A stretch of DNA of 64,000 nucleotides from CAWAND01 sp963807065 (GTDB lineage Bacteria; Chloroflexota; Anaerolineae; Anaerolineales; E44-bin32). Of the stretch, positions 27,095-35,434 are shown one piece after another. The notes under the pieces are model-generated. The model saw only the letters and a program-made list of their open reading frames with translations, made no database searches and was not told the origin of the DNA. Each line of letters opens with the position of its first letter. The first letter of the stretch is position 1. The position numbers were made by a program, and so were the translations under genes. The DNA lies in the NCBI GenBank assembly GCA_963807065.1, contig CAWDZQ010000004.1, forward strand, positions 1,419,034 through 1,483,033, given 5' to 3'.

Positions 27095-28024
27095 CTAGCG
27101 GCCACCTGCAACTCCTTCTCCGGCAAGTGAGTACGCGTCTTCGTGGACCGGGACGGCCATGCCAAGCGATGCAGACGTCGTCCCGCGCGGGGCCTTGCCC
27201 ACGTCGGATGCTCCCGCGCTGTCTGTCCGCCCCTGGGGCCCGACTTCTTTGACGAAATCGAGAATAGCCTCGAAGAAAGGCACATGACGCCGGGGGAAGG
27301 CGCCATACCGCCATCGACCACGCACAATGGTCTTGGAGAAAGGCAATGAAGGCAGCACTCCGAATCCCATCCCTGCCAAGGTCTCGTCTTGGAGGAGCTG
27401 CTTTCGCCAGCGGTTGAGCTCCTTGCTCTCCCACTGAGTCTTGCCCATCCCCACGGGGGCCAGAGCCCCATGGGAGCAGCCGATCTGGCGGGCCAGCATG
27501 AGGGTGTTGATCGTCGGTCGCGCTGTCTGCTGTGAGAACATGATCGGGACCACGAGAGTGTCGGCCGCGTGGATCCCGAGACTCACCAAGCCCGGCCCAG
27601 AGCCGGTGTCCACGATAACCAGTGTGCCGTTGGGGATGGGCGCCTCATCCAGGACATTAGCGAGGAGGGCGGGGTATTCAAGGGTGACCGATGAACCAAA
27701 TTGGGCCAAAGACGCGTTTGACGGGATGACGAGGATGCGATCATCAAATCTCGATGGCCGAATGGCTTCCAGGAACATCGCCCTTGTAGGCATGCCCCGG
27801 GACTCTGCCTGAAGGACGTCGGCCACGGTCGGACCCTCGATGGACCCGCCCAGCAGAATGCTTGAGAGTCCGGCTTGAGGGTCGAGATCCAGAAGGACGA
27901 CCGGACGAGGATCCCGGCCAACTGCATACCGCGCCAGCATGGCCGAGATTGTGGTCTTTCCCACCCCGCCTTTCATGGAAGTGAGGGTCAGAACATGGTG
28001 GGTTCCCAGGGTTGGTCTTGACAT
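27095..28024 (-). CDS. parA: ParA/Soj-like partition ATPase
   Basis: Deviant Walker A TSMKGGVGKTT near the N-terminus, LLDLDPQAGLSS (Walker A') and LVIVDTGSGPG (Walker B region) identify a ParA ATPase of about 309 residues. The ATG at 28024 is preferred; a TTG four codons upstream is possible. The stop lies 28 bp before parB, so the two form a partition cassette at the head of the pilus operon. It may segregate a replicon or place the pilus machinery. Confidence 0.88.
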   Translation of the reverse strand: MSRPTLGTHHVLTLTSMKGGVGKTTISAMLARYAVGRDPRPVVLLDLDPQAGLSSILLGGSIEGPTVADVLQAESRGMPTRAMFLEAIRPSRFDDRILVIPSNASLAQFGSSVTLEYPALLANVLDEAPIPNGTLVIVDTGSGPGLVSLGIHAADTLVVPIMFSQQTARPTINTLMLARQIGCSHGALAPVGMGKTQWESKELNRWRKQLLQDETLAGMGFGVLPSLPFSKTIVRGRWRYGAFPRRHVPFFEAILDFVKEVGPQGRTDSAGASDVGKAPRGTTSASLGMAVPVHEDAYSLAGEGVAGGR

Positions 28025-28188
28025 TGCCTGCGTCAAACTCAGTCCTTGCCCTGTAGCGGGGAAAAATGCGGTCGAGGGGATGAATTCAATCGGACTTTAG
28101 CATTCCGAGATCAGAGAGGCCGTTACGGAGGTGTTACATTGGACGCACGCGTGGCCGTGGATCGTGGTCGTGACCGGCCAGAGTGGCT

Positions 28189-28204
28189 TGTACGCGCGCG
28201 TACA
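28189..28204 (+). promoter_or_regulatory. 16-bp perfect palindrome, candidate parS or operator
   Basis: TGTACGCGCGCGTACA is a perfect 16-bp palindrome, the size and symmetry of parS sites bound by ParB. It lies 165 bp upstream of the parA start, in the divergent 28025-28413 intergenic region that must also hold the promoters of the parA operon and of the gene at 28414. The sequence differs from the canonical chromosomal parS, so it may be a plasmid-type or operator variant. No other feature was seen in this gap. Confidence 0.45.
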
Positions 28205-28413
28205 CTGCCAGGCCTTGCGTAGGAAGGATGTGCCGACAGTGAGCACATCCAATCCCCAAATCGTCGCGGCAGAGCGATAGATGCAGGGGCATAGGCCAAA
28301 TTGGCGACTTCTGCTGCGCATTGGGCTGCGCGACCATGGAAGGGCGTGGGAATTGCCGGCGCTCCCATGGGAGCGCGGCGGGGCGCATATGTACCGACCA
28401 AGGAGGTGACAGT

Positions 28414-28623
28414 GTGAGATTCGGAATCAGAAAGCCGTCACTCAAACGACGCATCGCCGCCAGGACTTCGTGGAAGCGGGCGGTGAGGCACCGGATGGGA
28501 GTTAAGGCCCCCAGAGGCATGGGCTGGTTCACCAATCCGAAGAAAGCGGCCTACAACCGTATCTACAATCGAACTTCGGTGAGCGTGGACAAGGTCTTCA
28601 AACTTCGAAAACGAAGTAAGTAA
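28414..28623 (+). CDS. Small highly basic protein (NPKKAAYNRIYNRTS motif)
   Basis: 69 residues from GTG 28414, with a very strong AGGAGGTGA ribosome-binding site. The protein begins VRFGIRKPSLKRRIAARTS and carries GWFTNPKKAAYNRIYNRTS. This pattern recurs in small proteins of phages and conjugative elements, but I cannot name a function. About a quarter of its residues are Arg or Lys, so nucleic-acid binding is likely. It diverges from the parA operon. Confidence 0.65.
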   Translation: MRFGIRKPSLKRRIAARTSWKRAVRHRMGVKAPRGMGWFTNPKKAAYNRIYNRTSVSVDKVFKLRKRSK

Positions 28624-29477
28624 TCACGCGCACATAGCGTTTGGCGGAGTACGAAGAGGTGGTCCGTCACCCGATCGCAGGAACCTGAAGATTGTTCCGT
28701 AGGGGTCTGGCATAGGCCCGTAGAGCATCCGGGGAGAAAATCAGCCCTGGTTCCGGGAATTTGGGAAACAGGATTTTCGCGCTGGGGAGAAGTTCCTTCG
28801 CCTGCTTCATATACGTCAGTGCTTGGAAAGGCAGGTGTAACAGCCCGACTCATACTAGACGTCCTTCGCAATCCCCGGGTTTGATTCGTACCAATGTCCA
28901 AGCGCGTGCAGTTTCAGGGTGTCCACGAACCGAAGTCGGACTCCCGAATGCGATCTGAGCTCCTCCTAGACACGCACGGTTGCCCTTGCCATTCGACTCT
29001 TCTCGAATGATGAACCTCGCCAGATCTGAATCCTGTGGTCACTCCAATTCTCGACCGAGTTCTCGCAAACGATCTGTAGTGACCTTCCGATCTTCAATCG
29101 GTGACACCTTCCGATGGGTGATCCAGGTAGGCGCCTCGCGACGGCAGATAAACCGGACACCCAAAAGGACCTCACTGCAAGTGGGTGAAACCTCTCGTTA
29201 TCACGCGTTACCTCGATGTTACTTTCCCCCTCGACCTGTTGACTTCTCCCCGCACTCCACCTAGCATCGAGATTGCCTATTCATTTTGAAAAACCGATCG
29301 CCAGGAAAAATGCGCCAGGTGGCGGGGCTTTGCCGTTCGGGCAAACCAAGGTCCCACGACTTGGCCGGCAACCCAGAGACTGTCAGGTCCGCAAGTCATC
29401 CCAATGCCCAGAAATGGAATACTCGTTCATCGTCGCGACCCCGCCAATGGTCGGGCGAGCGAAAGGAGGTTAAGATT
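28624..29477 (+). other. 854-bp gap without a convincing gene
   Basis: Short frames here lack ribosome-binding sites and have no recognisable protein features. I see no tRNA, attC-like dyad or transposon ends. It may hold control sequences for the toxin-antitoxin locus that begins at 29478. Confidence 0.5.
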
Positions 29478-29714
29478 GTGGCAGAGGCGAGCTCAATGGC
29501 AGAGACCGTAGGAGAGATGACCAAGGAGGAGCTGAGGGAAATGCTCGATGTCGTTTTCGAGCAGAAGCTCATCGAACTCTTGGGAGACCCGGACGAGGGC
29601 CAAGAGATCCGGGAAGAGATCCGTGAAAGGCTCTTGCAGCAAATGAGGGAGGTTTCGCGGGGTGAGAGGGGGCAGCCCCTAAAGGACGTGGCGCGCGATC
29701 TCGGGATCGAGTAA
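29478..29714 (+). CDS. Antitoxin-like small protein paired with a RelE/ParE toxin
   Basis: 78 residues from GTG 29478, with an AAAGGAGGT ribosome-binding site. It is acidic and strongly helical (EMTKEELREMLDVVFEQKL, then EIREEIRERLLQQMREV), fitting a small type II antitoxin. It ends 5 bp before the toxin gene, so the two are coupled. It would neutralise the toxin and repress the operon. Confidence 0.7.
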   Translation: MAEASSMAETVGEMTKEELREMLDVVFEQKLIELLGDPDEGQEIREEIRERLLQQMREVSRGERGQPLKDVARDLGIE

Positions 29715-29719
29715 ACGCG

Positions 29720-29980
29720 ATGTACCAAATCCGCATTCTCAGTGCGGCCGCCCGTAATCTGTCCAAGTTGGACAAGCCGGTCGGCCGCAGAATCGTTAAT
29801 CGACTTGTTTGGCTGGCCGACAATGTGGAACTCGTTCGCCTTGAACGGCTCACAGGGGAACTGGGGGACCTCCATAAACTCCGTGTCGGCGACTACCGGG
29901 TTCTGTAGAACATCCTGTATGAAGAAGAGACGATTGTGGTTCATGCCGTAGGGCATCGTAGGGACATCTACCGCCGCTGA
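29720..29980 (+). pseudogene. RelE/ParE-family toxin with an in-frame amber stop
   Basis: MYQIRILSAAARNLSKLDKPVGRRI and LGDLHKLRVGDYRVL match the RelE/ParE fold; the family acts as an mRNA interferase or gyrase poison. TAG at 29906-29908 interrupts the gene exactly where relatives have Tyr (GDYRVLY). The same frame continues with NILYEEETIVVHAVGHRRDIYRR to a normal stop at 29980. One base change (TAC or TAT to TAG) therefore removes the last conserved strands, including the catalytic His/Arg region, and should inactivate the toxin. Confidence 0.8.
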
Positions 29981-30018
29981 CTCTTCCTGCCCAGAACGTG
30001 GCAAAAAGGACTGACCCG

Positions 30019-30044
30019 ACCGCCGGGATACCCCGGCGGTTTTC
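30019..30044 (+). terminator. Rho-independent terminator after the RelE locus
   Basis: An 8-bp perfect stem ACCGCCGG (30019-30026) / CCGGCGGT (30033-30040) with a 6-base loop is followed by TTTT. It separates the toxin-antitoxin locus from the helicase gene. Confidence 0.8.
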
Positions 30045-30194
30045 GTTGTCGGGTCAACCAGGATTGTGTCGCCTGCGGCTCGCGACAGAGTTGGGGGCAG
30101 CGTGCCTGTTAGTGCCAGGTTCTGTCAGGCGGAAATGCTGCCGGCGCATGCGCCGGAGTTCCTCCTGTGAGGACATCGGGAAAGGGAGAAAGAG

Positions 30195-31907
30195 ATGCAG
30201 TTGATCACGGGCGGACCGGGCTCGGGAAAGACGCAGCGCCTGGTGGACGAGATCGAGTCCCGCATCAAGAACGGGACCTCCCCGTACGCCGTGCTGGCCA
30301 CCACCTTCAGCCGCCAGGCGGCGGCAGAAATCTCCAGGCGGCTGGGCGGCGACGTGCCGGTCCGCACGGTCCACGGGACCGCCTACTGGCTGATGAGTCT
30401 GGGCAGGAGGTCGAAGGGGGAACGCGTGCCGAAAGTGATTTCAGAAGACGAGGCGATGACAGTCATGGAGCGAGCGGCGGTCGAGATCGGCGCCAGATTC
30501 CTCGAGCCAAAGGAGGTCATCCACGACATGGACCGCATCCGAGCACGGGGAGGAAGTCTGGAAGCGCTGCACCCGCAGGCCCAGACGATGATTTAGCGCT
30601 ACTTCCAGATCCTGAACGCCGAGAACTCGGTCGACTTCGCCGGCATCCTGGAACAAGCCCATCGAGAGCTGAAGGATGGCGGCCTGCGGACGTTTCTAAG
30701 TGGGATGCACCTGTTCGTTGACGAAGGGCAGGACCTCAACCCGGTCACGGAGTGGCCTATCCTGCAGGCGCTGATGGAGGGATCGGAGGAGACAGTAATG
30801 CTGGCTTCGCCCTCCCAGCAGATCTACGGCTTCCGCGGCGCGGATTGGGAGCGACTGGTCTCGTGCTTCCCCCAGGGACTGCAGTCCGAGTCCATGCATC
30901 GGAACCACCGTTCCACGCCGGAGATCGTCAACGCCGCCCGCCCGCTGGCCGGCCCCGACGCCTGGGCCATGCAGCCGTCGCGTGACAGCCTGGGGATTCC
31001 GGTGCAGGCGGTGGAGGCGCTGAGCCCGGAGGCGGAGTTGGATTTCGTCGGCCGGCAGGTGGCCGAATGGGTCGAGCTGTTTCAGCGTGAAGGGCACCCG
31101 CTGCATGAGATCGCCGTGCTGACCCGAGTGCATTCGCAACAGAACCAGGTGCAGGTGGCGCTCCGGCTGCGCGACCTCCCCTACCGCACAATCGGAAGCG
31201 GGCCAGGGTTGTTCGAGCGCCCGGAGGCGCAGGCCCTGCTCGCCTACCTGCGGCTGGCGTTCGACCCGATGGATGACACGTCCCTCGAGACGATCGTGGA
31301 TTTCCCGCCCTGCGGGATCGGGGTGCGCACGCGCTACAGGCTGCGGGGGAACGCCGTCCTGGGCTGGGACCACCTGATCAGGGTGCTGGCGGATCCCGAG
31401 TCGTGGGGCCCGCAGGTTGTGGGACGGGTTCTGCGCATCCTCGACCTGCGGGAGCTGTTCGACGAGGCGATGGCGAGCCGCCTGACTCTCCTGCAGCTCG
31501 TGGCGCGAGTCGTCGAGTTGAGTGGAATCCCCGATTATCTGAACAGCGAAGGTGACCATGGCGGGGTGCGGGCGCTCAACGACCTGGTCCAGCTCAGCCG
31601 GGAGTTCGGGCGGGCCGCCGAGTTCGCCCGATACCTGGAGGCGGAGTTGGCCCGCCCCAGCCAGGGCGACGGCATCCAGTTGGGGACGATCCATGCTTCG
31701 AAAGGGCGGGAGTGGAAGGCCGTCCTGCTGCCTGGGTTCAATGAGGGATTGCTGCCGCTGGAGGCCGGCGATCCCCGGGAGGAGCAGAACATCGCCTTCG
31801 TCGGACTCACGCGGGCCAAGGATCGTCTGGTCCTCAGCCTGTCGCGGCCGGTGCCGGTGAGCCCGTTCCTGGCCAGGCTGCCCGTCGGCCACCGGCGGTG
31901 GCCCTAG
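30195..31907 (+). pseudogene. UvrD/Rep-type (SF1) DNA helicase with an in-frame amber stop
   Basis: ATG at 30195 with GGGAAAGGGAGAAAG upstream. It shows Walker A GGPGSGKT, motif II LFVDEGQDLNPV, a motif near ASPSQQIYGFRGAD, motif V GTIHASKGREWKAVLLPG and motif VI VGLTRAKDRLVLSLSR, in the normal order of a 570-residue SF1A helicase. TAG at 30594-30596 interrupts it after 133 residues, at a site where a polar residue such as Gln or Glu is expected before RYFQIL. The rest is open to 31907. Such helicases unwind DNA in repair or element replication. Confidence 0.85.
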
Positions 31908-32009
31908 CCGTTGGGCGGGTCCGGGGCGGGGAGCAGGGGTGCATCGGCGAAAAGGCAGCCGCGGAGCGGTCGAGATGATTGACCGGACCACAATAGGTTG
32001 TAGTATATT

Positions 32010-32028
32010 TGTAGCGAATTCTGCTACA
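32010..32028 (+). promoter_or_regulatory. Operator-like inverted repeat upstream of a toxin-antitoxin pair
   Basis: TGTAGC (32010-32015) and GCTACA (32023-32028) form a perfect dyad with 7-base spacing, 20 bp before the antitoxin start and just after a TAGTAT -10-like box. This position fits autorepression by the antitoxin or the toxin-antitoxin complex. Confidence 0.6.
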
Positions 32029-32047
32029 GCGAAAGGGGAAGACAACC

Positions 32048-32338
32048 ATGCGCTTCGTACCGTATCGCTTCCTGCGCAACCAGGCCGGGAAGCTTCGAAG
32101 GCGGCTGACGGATGAGGGGGAACTGGTCATCACCAGCAGCGGCGAGCCGATCGCGGTGATGATCGACGTCGACTCGGACAGCCTGGAAGAGACCCTCTTT
32201 CTGGTGTCCCAGATCCGGGCGAGGCAGGCGGTCTCCGCGCTGCGGAGACAGGCCAGGGAGGGCGGGCTGGACCGACTATCGGTCGATGAGATCGAGGCCG
32301 AGGTCCGGGCCGTGCGCAGAGGCCGCGGCCAGAGCTGA
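32048..32338 (+). CDS. Phd/YefM-like antitoxin
   Basis: 96 residues. MRFVPYRFLRNQAGKLRRRLTDEGELVITSSGEPIAVMIDV matches the Phd/YefM N-terminal DNA-binding fold (a short region ending in a conserved GEPIAV strand). A helical C-terminus (RAVRRGRGQS) would wrap the toxin. AAAGGGGAAG precedes the ATG. The PIN-domain toxin starts 3 bp after the stop. Confidence 0.85.
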   Translation: MRFVPYRFLRNQAGKLRRRLTDEGELVITSSGEPIAVMIDVDSDSLEETLFLVSQIRARQAVSALRRQAREGGLDRLSVDEIEAEVRAVRRGRGQS

Positions 32339-32341
32339 GCC

Positions 32342-32776
32342 ATGCTCATCGTCCTCGATACCAATGTGCTCGTCTCGGGGCTTTTGAACCCCCACGGGGC
32401 GCCGGGAAGGATCCTCGACCTGCTCATCGCTGGCGAACTCACCCTGGCCTACGATGACCGGGTGATGTCCGAATACGCCGAGGTCTTGAAGCGGCCGAGG
32501 TTTGGATTTCCCGAGGCCCGCGTGCAAGCGGTCCTTGATTTCCTCCAGCTGGCCGGCGACCCTGTTTCTGCCCCGCCGCTCCAGGTGGGGGAGGTCCCCG
32601 ACGTCGACGATCTCGCCTTCGGTGAAGTGGCGGCCGCCGCACAAGCGGAGGCGGTGGTCACGGGCAACCCCGAGCATTTCGAGTACCTCGAAGGATCGGC
32701 CGTGCGCGTTCTTTCCCCAAGGGCGTTTCTGGACCAATGGCCGGCGATCTCGCCCCGCCCCGATCGGCCGGAGTAG
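32342..32776 (+). CDS. PIN-domain toxin (COG1569-like RNase)
   Basis: 144 residues. MLIVLDTNVLVSGLLNPHGAPGRIL begins the PIN domain with the first catalytic Asp, and EVPDVDDLAFGEVAAAAQAEAVVTGNPEHF holds the later acidic residues. These toxins cleave RNA with Mg2+. The gene is coupled to the antitoxin at 32048. The frame is intact, so this pair looks functional. Confidence 0.87.
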   Translation: MLIVLDTNVLVSGLLNPHGAPGRILDLLIAGELTLAYDDRVMSEYAEVLKRPRFGFPEARVQAVLDFLQLAGDPVSAPPLQVGEVPDVDDLAFGEVAAAAQAEAVVTGNPEHFEYLEGSAVRVLSPRAFLDQWPAISPRPDRPE

Positions 32777-32857
32777 CTCTCCAGGCCGTCTTGCCCCTGG
32801 AGGCGCGACGCCTCTAGTATTTCCCCAACCACCCATTCAATCCGAGGGGGTCGACCG

Positions 32858-33922
32858 ATGGACGACAAGCCCGATCTGGTTCCCATCATGGCCCTGGCAG
32901 GCGTCGAACTTGGAACGAGCCGTGAGCGCGCCCAGATCATGGCGCGCTGCCCGTTTCACGACGATGGCGGCCGTCCCAACATGAGCGTTAGCCCCAACAG
33001 TGGGCTCTGGCACTGTTTCCGTTGCGGTCGAGGCGGCGACGTGTACGACTTTCAGGGTCAGCTGGTCTACGGCGACGCCTGGAACAACCGCGACGAGGCG
33101 ATGTTCAAAGATGTCCTGGTGCGGCTGGGCCGGCTGGACGTGCCGAGGTTGCGGCCGCAGCCGGCTGCGCCGCCCCGCGAGCTGACCCGGGAGATCGTGC
33201 AGGTGCTGGCGCTGGCCAGCCGGGTCTATCACCTGGCGCTGCTGGGCAAAGCAGGGGAGGCGGCGCGGGGGTACCTGGCGGGCCGGGCGATCGATGGGGA
33301 AGCCATCTCCCGCTTCAGGCTGGGCTATGCCGTCCCGGGTGCGCTGCTGGGGGCCCTGGCCGGCTACCCGCCGCAGCTGCGCCGGGCGGCCGAAGTCGCC
33401 GGCCTATACCTGCCCATTGAAAAGGGTGCGCGGCGAGAGCTGATGGCCGATCGGGTCGTCTTTCCGGACCTCGACCGCCACGGCCGCGTGCTGCACATGG
33501 TCGGACGCTCGCTGCTGAAGGACGCCGGCTTGCGCTACCTGTCGCTGAACGGTCTGCCGAAGACCCTCTGGGGCCTGGCCAACGTGCGGCCAGGCGAGCC
33601 GGTCATCGTGACGGAAAGCATCATCGACGCCGTCAACCTGCGCCAGATGGGGTACCAGGGCGTGGCGGTCAACGGGACCGGCATCGCCGGGCACCTTCTG
33701 CCCAAATTGAGGCGGAGGAAGCAGCTGTTCATCCTCAGCCAGAACGACGAGGCTGGTCTGGTAGCGGCCCAAAGATGGCTGGAAAAGCTGCCCAAGGCAC
33801 GACTGCTCGAACACTCCTTCGATAGTGGCGAGAAGGACCTGAACGATCAGGTGGATCGAATTGGTCTGAGGCGCACCCGAGAGAAGGTTGGCTCGGCGCT
33901 GGCGGCGGTTCACGGTCCATAG
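32858..33922 (+). CDS. DNA primase-like protein: CHC2 zinc finger plus TOPRIM
   Basis: 354 residues. The zinc-binding CHC2 finger is C31-x2-H34 ... C53-x2-C56 (ARCPFH; LWHCFRCGRGGDVYDF). A TOPRIM-type segment (PVIVTESIIDAVNLRQMGYQGVAVNGTG, about residues 245-275) carries the acidic catalytic residue. It is shorter than chromosomal DnaG (about 600), as in phage and plasmid primases. It would synthesise RNA primers for replication of the mobile element. The start has GAGGGGGTC upstream. Confidence 0.85.
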   Translation: MDDKPDLVPIMALAGVELGTSRERAQIMARCPFHDDGGRPNMSVSPNSGLWHCFRCGRGGDVYDFQGQLVYGDAWNNRDEAMFKDVLVRLGRLDVPRLRPQPAAPPRELTREIVQVLALASRVYHLALLGKAGEAARGYLAGRAIDGEAISRFRLGYAVPGALLGALAGYPPQLRRAAEVAGLYLPIEKGARRELMADRVVFPDLDRHGRVLHMVGRSLLKDAGLRYLSLNGLPKTLWGLANVRPGEPVIVTESIIDAVNLRQMGYQGVAVNGTGIAGHLLPKLRRRKQLFILSQNDEAGLVAAQRWLEKLPKARLLEHSFDSGEKDLNDQVDRIGLRRTREKVGSALAAVHGP

Positions 33923-34035
33923 TTGGGACACCTTGCGGATCGACGATGGGGCTCCCCTACACGGGGAGGCGACCCTGAGGTACAATGGGGGAAGATAATC
34001 GGAATTGCAGAAAATCGGCACCATGGAGGGCTATT

Positions 34036-34303
34036 GTGGACACCAAGTGATTCAAATGCGCAAAAAGGGGGTCATCACCGTCCCCGTCGAATTGAGACGC
34101 AAATACGGCCTGGCGGAAGGGGAGATCTTCACATTTGTCGAGCTGGGTGAGGGCGCTTTCATGTTGACGCCAGGGTCTTCTGAACTCGCCAGGTTGGGCG
34201 ACAAGGCAGCCGAACTGCTGCGGGAAGAGGGCGTCTCCCTTGAAGATCTACTGGAAGCCTCGACGAGGAGCGAGAGCAGTACTACAAGGAGAAATATGCC
34301 TGA
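34036..34303 (+). CDS. AbrB/MazE-like antitoxin, frame interrupted twice
   Basis: VIQMRKKGVITVPVELRRKYGL is the swapped-hairpin AbrB DNA-binding motif. The most likely start is the GTG at 34036 (GGAGG seven bases upstream), but one base is missing before GTGATTCAA; an ATG at 34024 keeps the frame. Near 34250 another one-base change hides the natural end, LDEEREQYYKEKYA, which stops at 34303. The PIN toxin start ATG (34296) lies inside this terminus, so the pair is coupled by overlap. Confidence 0.75.
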
Positions 34304-34756
34304 AGTGGAGCTGTTCTTCGACAGCAGCGCTATGGTCGCTGGCATCATTTCGCCTACAGGTGGAGCCCGAGCTCTCCTTCTTCTGGCTGAGACCGGAGGA
34401 TATCCATCGTCATCTCGGAGCAAGTGGTCGCAGAGACCGAACGGGCCGTTGCTCGAAATGGGCCGGGCCCGCTGCTTTACTTTCGACAGGCTCTGAAGCT
34501 GGCAGTGGGCCGAATCTTCGCGATCCAGGGCCCAGAGCAGAAATTCGAGGGCACCAACACATCGTCCAGCATGAAGCCGACGCTCCTATTGTCCTCGCCG
34601 CCATGCAGGCAGGCGTCGACTACCTTGTCACCCAAAATCGCCGCCACTTCATGGACGACCCAGAAGTAGCCCATGGATCGGGTCTCAGACATCGGTACGC
34701 CTGGCGATGCGCTGGATTGGCTCAAAGCCAGAGGCATTCTCAAGCAGAACGACTGA
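34296..34756 (+). pseudogene. PIN-domain toxin, several frameshifts
   Basis: MPEVELFFDSSAMVAGIISPTGGARALLLLAE starts a PIN domain with the first Asp. It continues in other frames (ISEQVVAETERAVAR, then EADAPIVLAAMQAGVDYLVTQNRRHFMDDPEV, then LDWLKARGILKQND) to a TGA at 34754-34756. At least three indels separate the blocks, more than elsewhere in this part of the window. Real decay is possible as well as consensus errors. Confidence 0.75.
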
Positions 34757-34782
34757 GCCGGCATTGAACCCATCTTGGGCCT

Positions 34783-35109
34783 GTGTACAGGTGGCAATCG
34801 TCAGGGGACGAAGATCGTACTAACTCCGAAGAAACGCACGGAAAAGGTCAGGCCTACTTCTGGTCGGAGTCATGGCAGCAGGCTGAGCGGGACGCAGATC
34901 GCGACATCGCTGAGGGTTGTGTGGAAACCTTTGAGACCGTCGAGGATTGGATCGGCACGTTGGATCACGACGGCGCCGAGATCGTTCGACACCTTCACAA
35001 ATGGGTTGTTCACGGCCAAAGGAGCATCAAAACCGCGTGGGGGCCCCCTGCCTCGTCCATCATTGACGCCAAGCTGAACCCACAAGACAACTTCAGTCCA
35101 AAGCACTGA
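34783..35109 (+). pseudogene. Remnant of an AbrB-family antitoxin C-terminus
   Basis: GQAYFWSESWQQAERDADRDIAEGCVETFETVEDWI matches the WxxxWQxxExxADxDIxxGR C-terminal toxin-binding segment found in MazE/AbrB antitoxins. KIVLTPKKRTEK precedes it in a different frame. No DNA-binding half remains, and no toxin is recognised downstream. It is probably a leftover fifth toxin-antitoxin locus. Confidence 0.55.
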
Positions 35110-35153
35110 AGTCATCCCTCCTCCACCAACAAACGAAACCATCATTCCGATCG

Positions 35154-35202
35154 CCTCGGCCCGCGCCGAGGGCGCGGATGAGGCTGCGCCCTGCTCGCAG
35201 CC
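35154..35202 (+). promoter_or_regulatory. Three overlapping hairpins in an intergenic region
   Basis: CCTCGGC/GCCGAGG (35154-35160 with 35165-35171), GGGCGC/GCGCCC (35170-35175 with 35186-35191) and GGCTGC/GCAGCC (35182-35187 with 35197-35202) are each perfect. Adjacent ones share bases, so they exclude one another. They lie in the 325-bp gap 35110-35434, which also contains the terminator-like stem at 35296. This could be a structured leader or a terminator cluster. Confidence 0.45.
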
Positions 35203-35295
35203 CCGTATCTGCGCGCCAGCTCGAGACTGGATTTGAGTTTCACAGCTTGCTGCACCTCACCCCTCCCTGAGGTGAAGCCGCATATCGAAGGAGGG

Positions 35296-35336
35296 AACCG
35301 CCGACGTGGGCTGAGCTGCCCCCTACGTCGGCGGTT
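35296..35336 (+). terminator. Strong 12-bp stem-loop
   Basis: AACCGCCGACGT (35296-35307) and ACGTCGGCGGTT (35325-35336) form a perfect 12-bp stem with a 17-base loop, followed by TGGCGTT. It isolates the toxin-antitoxin cluster from the small-gene operon that begins at 35435. A protein-binding site cannot be excluded. Confidence 0.65.
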
Positions 35337-35434
35337 TGGCGTTAACCGGCAGCGGTCCCCGGGCCGATCGGCTCCTCGGCTGAGCGCATGGGGGTCCCCA
35401 GTCGGGAGCCGAACCGCAATGAAGGAGGCCAGAC

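Noticed and set aside
25882..27471. Longer ParB starting near 27471
   Set aside because: The extra 135 N-terminal codons overlap parA in another frame, are low-complexity Arg/Ser-rich, and lack homology; the ATG at 27066 gives a normal ParB start.
29720..30596. Amber codon reassignment in the left-hand genome
   Set aside because: Several other genes here (for example parB at 25882, the pilin at 16731 and the helicase itself at 31907) end normally in TAG, so TAG still acts as stop.
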